Source: Streptomyces sp. V2I9 (GTDB lineage Bacteria; Actinomycetota; Actinomycetes; Streptomycetales; Streptomycetaceae). Taken from it: a stretch of 64,000 nt of DNA. Under the pieces are notes generated by a model. That model ran no database searches. It had not been told where the DNA came from and was given only the letters and a program-made list of their open reading frames with translations. The position numbers and the translations under genes are program-made. The stretch spans positions 2,383,501 through 2,447,500 of the forward strand of contig NZ_JAUSZJ010000002.1 of the NCBI RefSeq assembly GCF_030817475.1, written 5' to 3'. How positions within the stretch are numbered: position 1 is the stretch's first letter; each line of letters begins with the position of its first letter. Of this stretch, positions 9,601 through 16,973 are shown piece by piece.

Positions 9601-10427
9601 CGGAGCTGCCGCACGTCTTCGGCCACCTCGTGGCGTACGACCCGGTCCGGATGCGGGAGTTCGCCCAGGCGCTGGGCGGTGAGCTGAAGCGGCGCGCGGA
9701 GCTGCTCGGCGACCTCGACTTCGCCACCTGGCACGAGCGGCACGCCCGGCAGGAGGTCCCGCAGGAGGTCTCCGGGCGCGTGGTGGGCCAGCGCCCGCCG
9801 GTGGGCGCCGAGCGCCGGGGCGATCTGGACTCCCCGGCCACCGGCACCCTGCGGCTGCGCCCGGCCGCCGCCCGGCCCGCCGAACCGGGCGCGTCCCCAC
9901 TGCCCCGTCTCGTCGTCCTCGCCGACGACTTCGACGCGCTGGTCGCCCCGGCGCTCGGCTCCCCCGGACGGCCCGCCGCAGGTTCGGTGGTGCGGGCGCT
10001 GGAGGCCGTGGCCCGCGACGGCGGGCGGCTCGGGGTGCACCTGGTCGCCACCTCCGCGCGCCCCGACCGCACCGAGGACACCGAGCTGGCACAGGGGGCC
10101 CGTCTGCGCATCGTGCTGGACGCGCCGCTGCTTCCCCCGTCCCCGGACGAACCGGCCCCCGGCCGCGGCCGGCTGGGGCACCCGGACGGCCGGGTGACGC
10201 CGTTCCAGGGGGGCCGGGTCACCGGCCGCATCCCACGCACGGCGACGCTGCGACCCACCGTCGTACCGCTGGAGTGGGAGCGGATGGGAGATCCGCCGAC
10301 CCGGCGTCCGGTGCGGGAGCTGGGCAACGGGCCGACCGACCTGGCGCTGCTCGCCAGCGCGCTGGAGCGCGCTGCCCGCTCGGTGAACGCCGAACGCCTG
10401 CCGGCGCTCGTCCCGTTCACCTCCTGA
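6675..10427 (+). CDS. FHA-domain, EssC/FtsK-like P-loop ATPase (orphan type VII-like)
   Basis: A 1250-aa soluble protein. Residues 1-90 look ubiquitin-like (YukD/EssC N-terminus style). An FHA phosphothreonine-binding domain follows at about 105-185 (IGRS, DPDVSRLHC, DLGSTNGT). A long Ser/Pro/Gly-rich linker, disordered, separates it from an ATPase-like region whose phrases LREAGSLGLAGPR, VAQLAALHSP and WSWLGWLPH resemble EssC/EccC proteins. A second module has Walker A GPPGSGRTE (about 925) and Walker B LVVLADD (about 1078). No membrane segment is visible, unlike canonical EssC, and no WXG100, EccB/D/E or mycosin gene is nearby. The ATG lies about 12 nt after AAGGGA. The adjacent kinase genes suggest FHA recognition of their products. 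Confidence 0.75.
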   Translation: MQIRLTVLAPRSGQTPARTCDVLVTAPAGTALAAVASQLAAAVSGPESSQGGGAVVLFAGRERLDGHRIALGEPPLVDGAVLSLQVPGDDEATDDPVPAQLHVVAGPDAGGVHLLHGGQIRIGRSADADVPLDDPDVSRLHCAVTVSDDGRVSVADLGSTNGTSLDGVEVRERPVRLAPGALLRLGESALRLAPGSRPPRLTTAPDGEGHLRVTRAETGHPAPGRSAGTPLGPGVPEQDGPAYGASSPGSPSAASPFPSPGSALPPAASAASSPSGSGAYDYAESWPEQAEAGPGGASPGPGTHARGERFAGAPAPRRGIGAWARRLTGGAKGEQATGREAGADRSAAPDSYAASRVQGAPGAAHGSTVHGLGAGSPGSAGGFDAGSPGSPGGFDDPSGGPSGSGHLASPVSPGSPFSALPSAPEGTWPDPAAVLLTALGPGPRLWERHPDHPEALVVRLGTTDRAEVPAVPVTVGLREAGSLGLAGPRARLAGLARATVAQLAALHSPFDLEIVLISTDRSRTLEERRREWSWLGWLPHLRPTHGQDCRLLLAYEREQAEARTAELVRRLDEGPLGPGWPHLDRASLAGAARAHTGPHTVVVLDGDPGTAFLRETTARLAGAGAAAGIHLICLADTPAASPTSPVAATYEAACQASLAFRECGAVAMLSGDVATALRLLRTAGGQAAGHGTVAAVDAVSAAWAERFGRALAPLREEGSAALAGRPTTAALPPSARLLDELGLARATPASLMARWASTAEAQPGATPPRAVAASPHRSELDGASSGRTLSAGPRVGPQRTAASSPHHDSVRTPYPPLDTRDSGRTPYPPLDTRDSGRTPYPPLDTRDSGRTPYPPLDTRDSGRTPYLGVQRSAPGAGAGQRRGADSSAAGSTGAPAAGRPVLVLGAGPRGPLSVDLADEGPHLLIEGPPGSGRTELLRAVAASLASAARPDRLGILLVDGSGGEQGDRGEGLLPCTELPHVFGHLVAYDPVRMREFAQALGGELKRRAELLGDLDFATWHERHARQEVPQEVSGRVVGQRPPVGAERRGDLDSPATGTLRLRPAAARPAEPGASPLPRLVVLADDFDALVAPALGSPGRPAAGSVVRALEAVARDGGRLGVHLVATSARPDRTEDTELAQGARLRIVLDAPLLPPSPDEPAPGRGRLGHPDGRVTPFQGGRVTGRIPRTATLRPTVVPLEWERMGDPPTRRPVRELGNGPTDLALLASALERAARSVNAERLPALVPFTS
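9105..9260 (+). repeat. Four 39-bp in-frame tandem repeats (RTPYPPLDTRDSG)
   Basis: Four near-identical 39-bp copies, plus the start of a fifth, code for a 13-residue unit in the disordered segment between the two ATPase-like regions of the FHA protein. Differences are single synonymous changes, pointing to recent expansion. Confidence 0.93.
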
Positions 10428-10752
10428 GGGCGGACGCCCGTCCGGCTACGGCCGGTTCGGACCGTCACCGCCGGACCTCTTTCCGCGCTCGCCGCGTCCG
10501 CCCTCGGCCGGTCCGGCAGCCGCCCGCAGAGGTTCCGCGCACCGTTCGGACCGAGTCCGGACGGCACGTTCCTCACCTGCCCGCGGCAGGCTTCCGACAT
10601 GCCCTGACATGACGTCACGAGGCGATCACGATCGGCCTGTTGGACCCCATGGTGGTATTGCGGGGCCCGTTCGCCGGGCGTAGGACTGTGCGCACGGACG
10701 ACGTGGTCCGGGCACGTCGTGGCCGGGCCTGTCAGGAAGAGACGGGGCAGGA
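10428..10752. other. Upstream region of the sugar ABC operon
   Basis: 325 bp without a supported gene. It contains a TGACGTCA palindrome at 10610-10617 and a longer inverted repeat at 10698-10720 (listed separately). Promoter hexamers are not clear. Confidence 0.5.
10698..10720. promoter_or_regulatory. Inverted repeat 33 bp before the binding-protein gene (candidate operator)
   Basis: Arms ACGACGTG and CACGTCGT are perfect 8-bp complements separated by 7 nt. The site lies just upstream of the lipoprotein start, where LacI- or ROK-type repressors of sugar importers bind or where a leader hairpin could form. No regulator gene is adjacent. Confidence 0.35.
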
Positions 10753-12111
10753 ATGCGCACAACCTTCTCGATACGCAGGACCGCGCTCGTGTTCGCGGCG
10801 GTCGGCGCTCTGGCGCTCACCGGCTGCGGAGGCGACGGCAAGAAGAAGACGGACGAGGGCTCCGGCAAGGGCACGGACAGCGCGTCCACGGTGAAGCTGC
10901 CGAAGCTGGACGGGGAGAACATCTCCGTCGCCGCGGTCTGGACCGGACCCGAGCAGGAGAACTTCACCAAGGTCCTGGACGAGTTCGAGAAGCGCACGGG
11001 CGCGAGCGTGACGTTCGTCCCGGCGCAGGACCCGATCATCAACTTCCTGGGGACGAAGATCGCGGGCCAGCAGCCGCCGGACGTGGCGATGATCCCGCAG
11101 GTGGGCGCGATCCAGCAGGCGGCCGCGAAGAAGTGGGCCAAGCCGGTCGGGGCCGAGGCGAAGGCCCAGCTCGACAAGAACTACGCGAAGGTCTGGCAGG
11201 ACCTCGGGTCGGTGGACGGCACTCAGTACGGGGTGTACTTCAAGGCCGCCAACAAGTCGCTGATCTGGTACAACGCCGCCGCGTTCGACAACGCCGGAGC
11301 GAGCGAGCCGAAGACCTGGAAGGACTTCCTGACGACGGCGGAGACGATCTCCGCCTCGGGCGTCACCCCGGTCTCGGTGGGCGGGGCGGACGGCTGGACC
11401 CTCACCGACTGGTTCGAGAACATCTACCTCTCGCAGGCCGGCCCGGAGAAGTACGACCAGCTCGCGCAGCACGAGATCCCGTGGACCGACCCGTCCGTGA
11501 AGGACGCGCTGACCTCGCTGGCCGAGCTGTTCGGCAAGCCGGAGCTGATCGCGGGCGGTGCGGACGGGGCGCTCCAGACCGAGTTCCCGGCCTCGGTGAC
11601 CCAGACCTTCACCGGAGGTGACCAGCCCAAGGGCGCGATGGTCTTCGAGGGCGACTTCGTCTCCATCAACATCGCGCAGACCGAGGCGAAGATCGGTACG
11701 GACGCCAAGGTCTTCCCGTTCCCGGCGGTCGGCGCGGACTCCCCCGTGGTCACGGGTGGCGACGCGGCCGTGGCGCTCAAGGAGACCAAGGGCGCGCAGG
11801 CGCTGCTGACCTGGCTGGCGTCGTCGGACGCGGCGAAGATCTGGGCCGAGGCGGGTGGGTTCATCTCCCCGAACAAGGGTCTGGACCTGAAGGCGTACCC
11901 GAACGACGTGCAGCGCACGATGGCGCAGGCGCTGATCGACGCCGGTGACGACGTCCGGTTCGACATGTCCGACCAGGCCCCGCAGTCGTTCGGCGGGACG
12001 CCCGGCAAGGGTGAGTGGAAGATCCTCCAGGACTTCCTGAAGAACCCGAAGGACATCGCGGGGACCCAGAAGGAGCTGGAGTCCGAAGCGGCCAAGGCGT
12101 ACAAGAGCTGA
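10753..12111 (+). CDS. Sugar ABC transporter solute-binding lipoprotein
   Basis: A 452-aa extracellular solute-binding protein (family 1, maltose-binding-like). The signal peptide ends in the lipobox LTGC with Cys25 as the lipid-modified residue. The mature start is Gly/Lys-rich, then a two-lobed fold is suggested by phrases such as VAAVWTGPEQENF, PQVGAIQQ and LIWYNAAAFDNAG. It captures a carbohydrate, probably an oligosaccharide or glycoside, for the two permeases that follow directly (4-bp gap). The exact ligand cannot be told. No ATPase gene is present; in Streptomyces a shared MsiK-type ATPase usually energises such importers. Confidence 0.92.
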   Translation: MRTTFSIRRTALVFAAVGALALTGCGGDGKKKTDEGSGKGTDSASTVKLPKLDGENISVAAVWTGPEQENFTKVLDEFEKRTGASVTFVPAQDPIINFLGTKIAGQQPPDVAMIPQVGAIQQAAAKKWAKPVGAEAKAQLDKNYAKVWQDLGSVDGTQYGVYFKAANKSLIWYNAAAFDNAGASEPKTWKDFLTTAETISASGVTPVSVGGADGWTLTDWFENIYLSQAGPEKYDQLAQHEIPWTDPSVKDALTSLAELFGKPELIAGGADGALQTEFPASVTQTFTGGDQPKGAMVFEGDFVSINIAQTEAKIGTDAKVFPFPAVGADSPVVTGGDAAVALKETKGAQALLTWLASSDAAKIWAEAGGFISPNKGLDLKAYPNDVQRTMAQALIDAGDDVRFDMSDQAPQSFGGTPGKGEWKILQDFLKNPKDIAGTQKELESEAAKAYKS

Positions 12112-12115
12112 CGCC

Positions 12116-13501
12116 GTGACGACAGCGACCGCGGGAGGCGCCGGTGCGGCGCCTCCCGCCGACGAGACGAGTCCGCGCCCGTCCCCGGACCCGGAGAAGA
12201 AGCCGGGCCGCGGCGTGACGGGCACCCGCAGGGTCATCGCGGCGGCTTTCCTGCTGCCCTCACTGGTGCTGCTCGGCGCGCTGGTGGTCTACCCGATCGG
12301 CTACTCCGTCCACCGGTCCTTCTTCGACCAGGCCGGTACCGGTTTCGCCGGGTTCGACAACTACACGGCCCTGTTCACCGACGACACGATCCTCATGGCG
12401 GTGAAGAACAACGCGATCTGGGTGGTCTTCGCCCCCACGGTCGCCACCGCCCTCGGCCTGATCTTCGCGGTGCTGACCGAGCGCATCCGCTGGGGCACCG
12501 CTTTCAAGCTGATCGTCTTCATGCCGATGGCGATCTCGATGCTGGCGGCCGGCATCATCTTCCGGCTGGTGTACGACCAGGCCCCCGAGCGGGGCGTCGC
12601 CAACGCGGTGGCGGTGAGCGTGCACGACACGTTCAACGCGTCCGCCGGCTTCCCGAAGGCCCGCCCGCTGCCCGTGCACCCGCTGGAGAAGGGCGACGGC
12701 GGGACGTACGTGTCCAAGGAGCCGATCCGGGCGGGCGAGCCGCTGCGGGTGCCGCTGGTGGGCGTGGCCCCGGCGAAGATGCCGGGCGACGCCCGGCCCG
12801 CCCAGGGCTCTCCCGCGGCTTCCGGGGACGAGATCTCCGGCACGGCCTGGCTGGACTTCACCCGTGGCGGCGGCGGTAGGCCGAACGTCGTCGACCCGAA
12901 GGAGCTGGGGCTCAAGGGCCTCATGGTCGAGGCGGTGAAGGACGGGAAGGTCGTGGCCACGGCGACGGCCGGGGCGGACGGCGCCTTCACCCTGCCCGCG
13001 TCGGCGGACGGGGCCCGACTGCGCCTGCCGGCGGACAACTTCCGCGAGCCGTACAACGGTGTCGACTGGCTCGGCCCGTCCCTGGTGACGCCGGGGATCA
13101 TCGGCAGCTACGTGTGGATGTGGGCCGGGTTCGCCATGGTGCTGATCGCTGCCGGCCTGGCCGGTCTGCCGCGCGAACTGCTGGAGGCGGCCCGTGTGGA
13201 CGGCGCCAACGAGTGGCAGGTGTTCCGCCGGATCACGGTGCCGATGCTGGCGCCGGTGCTGGCGGTGGTCCTGGTGACGCTGATGATCAACGTGCTGAAG
13301 GTCTTCGACCTGGTGTTCATCATCGCGCCGGGCTCCTCCCAGGACGACGCGAACGTCCTGGCGCTCCAGCTGTACCGGTCCTCGTTCGGCACGGACGCGG
13401 ACCTCGGGATCGGCAGCGCGATCGCGGTGCTCCTGCTGCTGCTGGTGATCCCGGTGATGCTGTTCAACATCCGCCGGATCCGGAAGGAGGGGCGCCGATG
13501 A
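12116..13501 (+). CDS. Sugar ABC permease (MalF-like) with inserted extracytoplasmic domain
   Basis: A 461-aa inner-membrane permease. The first membrane helices occupy about 40-62, 97-120 and 130-153. The later half holds helices from about 325 and the cytoplasmic EAA loop EAARVDGANEW (357-367), which docks the ATPase. Between the halves, residues about 165-320 form a polar extracytoplasmic insert where related permeases have only about 15 residues. Its end (GLKGLMVEAVKDG, then TAGADGAFTLP) resembles a carboxypeptidase-regulatory-like or prealbumin-type beta sandwich. Family members are usually near 300 aa. The GTG start follows the lipoprotein stop by 4 bp. The stop overlaps a downstream ATG (ATGA). 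Confidence 0.88.
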   Translation: MTTATAGGAGAAPPADETSPRPSPDPEKKPGRGVTGTRRVIAAAFLLPSLVLLGALVVYPIGYSVHRSFFDQAGTGFAGFDNYTALFTDDTILMAVKNNAIWVVFAPTVATALGLIFAVLTERIRWGTAFKLIVFMPMAISMLAAGIIFRLVYDQAPERGVANAVAVSVHDTFNASAGFPKARPLPVHPLEKGDGGTYVSKEPIRAGEPLRVPLVGVAPAKMPGDARPAQGSPAASGDEISGTAWLDFTRGGGGRPNVVDPKELGLKGLMVEAVKDGKVVATATAGADGAFTLPASADGARLRLPADNFREPYNGVDWLGPSLVTPGIIGSYVWMWAGFAMVLIAAGLAGLPRELLEAARVDGANEWQVFRRITVPMLAPVLAVVLVTLMINVLKVFDLVFIIAPGSSQDDANVLALQLYRSSFGTDADLGIGSAIAVLLLLLVIPVMLFNIRRIRKEGRR

Positions 13502-13605
13502 CGGGTCACGCCCGCCCCGTACCGCCTCCCGGCCGGGGGTCCGGGGGTCGCCACCCGGAAGAACGCAGCGACATCCGCCGGATCCGGAAGGAGGGACGCC
13601 GATGA
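13467..13605 (+). repeat. 35-bp direct duplication, copies at 13467-13501 and 13571-13605
   Basis: The two copies differ at one base and lie exactly 104 bp apart. Each includes the end of a coding frame (DIRRIRKEGRR), the AAGGAGG ribosome-binding site and an ATGA start/stop overlap. The duplication therefore copied a whole translational-coupling junction. Confidence 0.95.
13498..13605 (+). CDS. 35-codon coupling ORF between the permease genes
   Basis: Starts at the ATG overlapping the upstream permease stop and ends at a TGA overlapping the downstream permease start, with AAGGAGG before its ATG. The last 11 residues copy the C-terminus of the upstream permease. It may be translated simply to keep the ribosome coupled from one permease to the next. 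It probably has no product function; it looks like a by-product of the 35-bp duplication. Confidence 0.35.
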   Translation: MTGHARPVPPPGRGSGGRHPEERSDIRRIRKEGRR

Positions 13606-14543
13606 GCAGCGCACCGAAGGTGGACGCCGCGCGCATCGGCCGCCGGAGGGCGGGGTCCCCGGGTGCCGGCCGGCCCGAAGCCCCCAAGGCCGGGCAGTCC
13701 CTCGCGGCGCGCATGGCCGCCCGCGCCGGGGGCGGCGTGATGCGGGTCTTCCTGATCCTGGTCGCCCTGTTCTGGCTGATGCCCACCATCGGCCTGCTGC
13801 TGTCCTCGCTGCGCGGGCCGCAGGACATCGCGGCGACCGGCTGGTGGAAGGTCTTCACCGCCCCGTCCGAGCTGACCTTCGACAACTACCAGAGGATTCT
13901 GGACAATTCGACGATCACCGGATCGCTGTTCAGCACGGTCATGATCACCGTGCCCTCCACCGTGCTGGTGGTGGTCATCGGCTCCCTCGCCGGATACGCC
14001 TTCGCGTGGATGGAGTTCCCCGGCCGGGACTGGTGGTTCCTGCTGGTCGTCGGGTTGCTGGTGGTGCCGGTGCAGGTCGCGCTGATCCCGGTCTCCGAAC
14101 TGTTCGGCGCCATCGGGATCTTCGAGACGACGCTCGGGGTGGTGCTGTTCCACACGGCGTTCGGCCTGCCGTTCGCGATCTTCCTGCTGCGGAACTTCTT
14201 CGCGGAGATCCCCCGTGAACTCCTGGAGGCGGCCCGGCTCGACGGGGCGGGCGAGATCCGGCTCTTCACCCGCGTCGTGATGCCGCTGGGCGGCCCGGCG
14301 ATCGCCTCGCTCGGGATCTTCCAGTTCCTGTGGGTGTGGAACGACATGCTGGTCGCCCTGATATTCGCGGACTCCGGGTCCCCGCCGATCACCGTGGCGC
14401 TCCAGCAGCAGGTACGCCAGTTCGGCAACAACATCGACGTGCTCGCGCCCGGCGCGTTCGTGTCGATGGTGATCCCGTTGGTGGTGTTCTTCGCCTTCCA
14501 GCGGCAGTTCGTCTCCGGCGTGATGGCGGGCGCGGTCAAGTAG
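13602..14543 (+). CDS. Sugar ABC permease (MalG-like)
   Basis: A 313-aa second permease of the importer. About 45 polar residues precede the first membrane helix (VFLILVALFWLMPTIGLLLS). Further helices follow and the EAA loop EAARLDGAGE near residues 206-215 contacts the ATPase. The length is normal for the MalG family. The ATG has AAGGAGG 7 nt upstream, part of the duplicated junction. A strong terminator follows at 14614. Confidence 0.93.
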   Translation: MSSAPKVDAARIGRRRAGSPGAGRPEAPKAGQSLAARMAARAGGGVMRVFLILVALFWLMPTIGLLLSSLRGPQDIAATGWWKVFTAPSELTFDNYQRILDNSTITGSLFSTVMITVPSTVLVVVIGSLAGYAFAWMEFPGRDWWFLLVVGLLVVPVQVALIPVSELFGAIGIFETTLGVVLFHTAFGLPFAIFLLRNFFAEIPRELLEAARLDGAGEIRLFTRVVMPLGGPAIASLGIFQFLWVWNDMLVALIFADSGSPPITVALQQQVRQFGNNIDVLAPGAFVSMVIPLVVFFAFQRQFVSGVMAGAVK

Positions 14544-14613
14544 CCGGCGCCACAGGGTCGTACGCCGTCCGGTACGCACACCCCCGGAACGCACAGATGT
14601 ACGTCAACACGGA

Positions 14614-14641
14614 GCGGCCCGGTTCCCCGGAACCGGGCCGC
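14614..14641 (+). terminator. Intrinsic terminator of the sugar ABC operon
   Basis: A perfect 11-bp stem (14614-14624 with 14631-14641) with a 6-nt loop, 71 bp after the last permease stop. Confidence 0.85.
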
Positions 14642-14747
14642 TTCGGCGTCCGCGTCCCCCGATTGCCGCGTCCGGCGTAACCCTGTCATTCCATCCGACG
14701 TTTGCGCTCTGCCTGGTTTCCGCGAACGATCGACCCATGGATGTGTA

Positions 14748-16973
14748 GTGCCCCGGTTCTCCGTCATCGTGCCCGCGTTCCGGGTCCAGGCGTATCTGCA
14801 CGCGTGTCTGGATTCGGTACTGGCCCAGTCCTTCAAGGACCACGAGATCATCGTGGTCGACGACTGCTCCCCCGACGCCTGCGGACCGATCGCCGACGAG
14901 TACGCCCGCCGGGACCCCCGCGTCACCGCGCTCCACCTGCCCCGCAACACCGGCCTGGGGCCCGCTCGCAACGCCGGGATGGACCGGGCGTCCGGCGACT
15001 ACCTGATCTTCCTCGACGGCGACGACACCCTGCTGCCGGACGCGCTCCAGACCATCGCCGACCGGATCGACGCGACCGGCGAGCCCGACGTCCTGATGTA
15101 CGACTACGCCCGTACGTACTGGACGGGCCGCAGCGTCCGCAACGTCCTGGGCGCCCTTCTCGACGAGACCGGCCCGGCCCGCTTCCGGCTCGCCGACCGC
15201 CCCGAGCTGCTGCGGCTCCTCATGGTCGTCTGGAACAAGGCGTACCGCCGCGCGTTCGTCGAGGCCGAGGGGTTCGCCTTCCCGCCCGGCTACTACGAGG
15301 ACACTCCCTGGACCTACCCGGTGCTGATGTCGGCCGGGTCGATCGCGGTGCTCGACGCGGTCTGCGTCTCCTACCGGCAGCGGCGGCGCGGCAACATCCT
15401 CTCCACCACCAGCGAGAAGCACCTCGACGTCTTCGACCAGTACGACCGGGTCTTCGCGTTCATCGACTCCCGTCCCGAACTCGCCCCGTGGCGACCGGTG
15501 ATATTCCGGCGCATGCTGGACCACTTCTCCGCGCTGTACGCCTCCCGGTCCCGGCTCCCGTCGCACAGCCGCGCCGCGTTCTTCCGCCGCGCCACCGCCT
15601 CCTGCCGGCGCCACCACACGCCCGGCACCCCGGTCCCGCGCCGCGCGCGGCTGCGCCACGGACTGCTGCGGCTCGGCGCGCGGCGCACCTACCGGGCGCT
15701 CTCGGGCGCCCAGCGCCTCGGCGGGCGGCTGCGCACGGGGGCGGCGGCCGTACGGCGGGCGGTGCGGGGCGCGGCACTGCGGGCGCACTACCGGATCCAG
15801 TCGCGGCTGCCGCTGCGCACCCGCGACGCGGTGTTCACCGCGCGGGGCGGCGCGTACGCGGGCAGCCCGGCGGCGATCGAGGCGAAGGTCCGCGAGCTGG
15901 CGCCGGGGATGCGGACGGCCTGGATCTGCCGGCCCGCCGACGCCCACACGGTGCCGACCGGCACCCGGCACCTCGCGCCCGGCACGTTCGCCCACGGGGC
16001 GGCGCTGGCCCGCTCGGCGTACCTGGTGAACGACGGCTCCTTCGACCGGCAGCTGGTCAAGCGGCGCGGCCAGATCGTGCTCCAGACGCACGAGGGCACG
16101 CCGCTGCGGACCGTGGGCACCGACCTGCTGGACCGGCCCGCCGCCGCCCGCGGCACCGACTTCGAGGAACTGCTGCGCGCGGTGGACACCTGGGACTACT
16201 CCCTCTCCGCGAACCCGCACTCCACCCTCGTACGGGAGCGGGCCTATCCGTCCGCGTACACGACGCTGGAGTACGGCTCTCCGCGCAACGACGTGTACCA
16301 CCGCACCGGTCCGGCCGAGGTGGCCCGGCTGCGGGAGACGCTGGGCGTGCCGGAGGGCACAACCGCCCTGCTGTACGCCCCGGTGCCCCGCGACTACCGG
16401 CGGGTCCAGCGGCCCGCCCTCGATCTGGAGCGGCTGCTCCGGATGCTGGGCCCGCGGTTCGTGGTCCTGGCCCGGACGCCCCTCCCGGCGGACCCCGCGC
16501 GCCGCGCGCCGCACCCCCGGATCATCGACGTCAGCGCCCACCGCTCCGTGGAGACCCTGGCGCTCGCCTCGGACGCCCTGATCACCGACTACGCGTCGCT
16601 GATGTTCGACTACGCCAACCTGGACCGCCCGGTGGTGCTGCACCTCCCCGACATCGAGGCGTACGAGGCGTCGCGGGGCACGTACTTCGACATCACCGCG
16701 TTCCCGCCCGGCGTCGTGGTCCGGAGCCAGGACGAACTGGTCGACGTCCTCACCACGGACCACTGGCGCGGCTCCCACGCAGCGCAGCTGCGGGCCGCGT
16801 TCCGGGCCCGGTTCTGCCCGTACGACGACGGGTTCGCCGCCGAGCGGGTGGTGCGGCGGGTCTTCCTCGGGGAGACGGACGGGCTGCCGCTGCCGGTGCC
16901 GTACGCAGCCCGCCGGACTCCGGCGGCGGCCCTGCCCGCGCAGGACGGGGCCGGGGCGGCGGTCCGGGGCTGA
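14748..16973 (+). CDS. Bifunctional GT2 glycosyltransferase / CDP-glycerol glycerophosphotransferase
   Basis: A 741-aa wall-polymer enzyme. Residues 1-230 are a GT-A (family 2) domain with VVDDCSPD and the nucleotide-sugar DxD-type FLDGDD, both intact. A basic Arg-rich middle (about 260-350) may sit on the membrane surface. The C-terminal half is TagF-like: QTHEGTPLR (about 446) replaces the usual TWHGTPL, GSPRNDV follows, and LITDYASLMFDY (about 610) matches the family. It is expected to work at the cytoplasmic face, adding sugar and glycerol-phosphate units to a lipid-linked polymer. GTG start; no strong ribosome-binding site is visible. It converges on the next gene. Confidence 0.85.
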   Translation: MPRFSVIVPAFRVQAYLHACLDSVLAQSFKDHEIIVVDDCSPDACGPIADEYARRDPRVTALHLPRNTGLGPARNAGMDRASGDYLIFLDGDDTLLPDALQTIADRIDATGEPDVLMYDYARTYWTGRSVRNVLGALLDETGPARFRLADRPELLRLLMVVWNKAYRRAFVEAEGFAFPPGYYEDTPWTYPVLMSAGSIAVLDAVCVSYRQRRRGNILSTTSEKHLDVFDQYDRVFAFIDSRPELAPWRPVIFRRMLDHFSALYASRSRLPSHSRAAFFRRATASCRRHHTPGTPVPRRARLRHGLLRLGARRTYRALSGAQRLGGRLRTGAAAVRRAVRGAALRAHYRIQSRLPLRTRDAVFTARGGAYAGSPAAIEAKVRELAPGMRTAWICRPADAHTVPTGTRHLAPGTFAHGAALARSAYLVNDGSFDRQLVKRRGQIVLQTHEGTPLRTVGTDLLDRPAAARGTDFEELLRAVDTWDYSLSANPHSTLVRERAYPSAYTTLEYGSPRNDVYHRTGPAEVARLRETLGVPEGTTALLYAPVPRDYRRVQRPALDLERLLRMLGPRFVVLARTPLPADPARRAPHPRIIDVSAHRSVETLALASDALITDYASLMFDYANLDRPVVLHLPDIEAYEASRGTYFDITAFPPGVVVRSQDELVDVLTTDHWRGSHAAQLRAAFRARFCPYDDGFAAERVVRRVFLGETDGLPLPVPYAARRTPAAALPAQDGAGAAVRG

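Noticed and set aside
6675..10427. Complete type VII secretion locus
   Set aside because: Only an EssC-like ATPase is present; no WXG100, membrane core or mycosin gene is found in the window.
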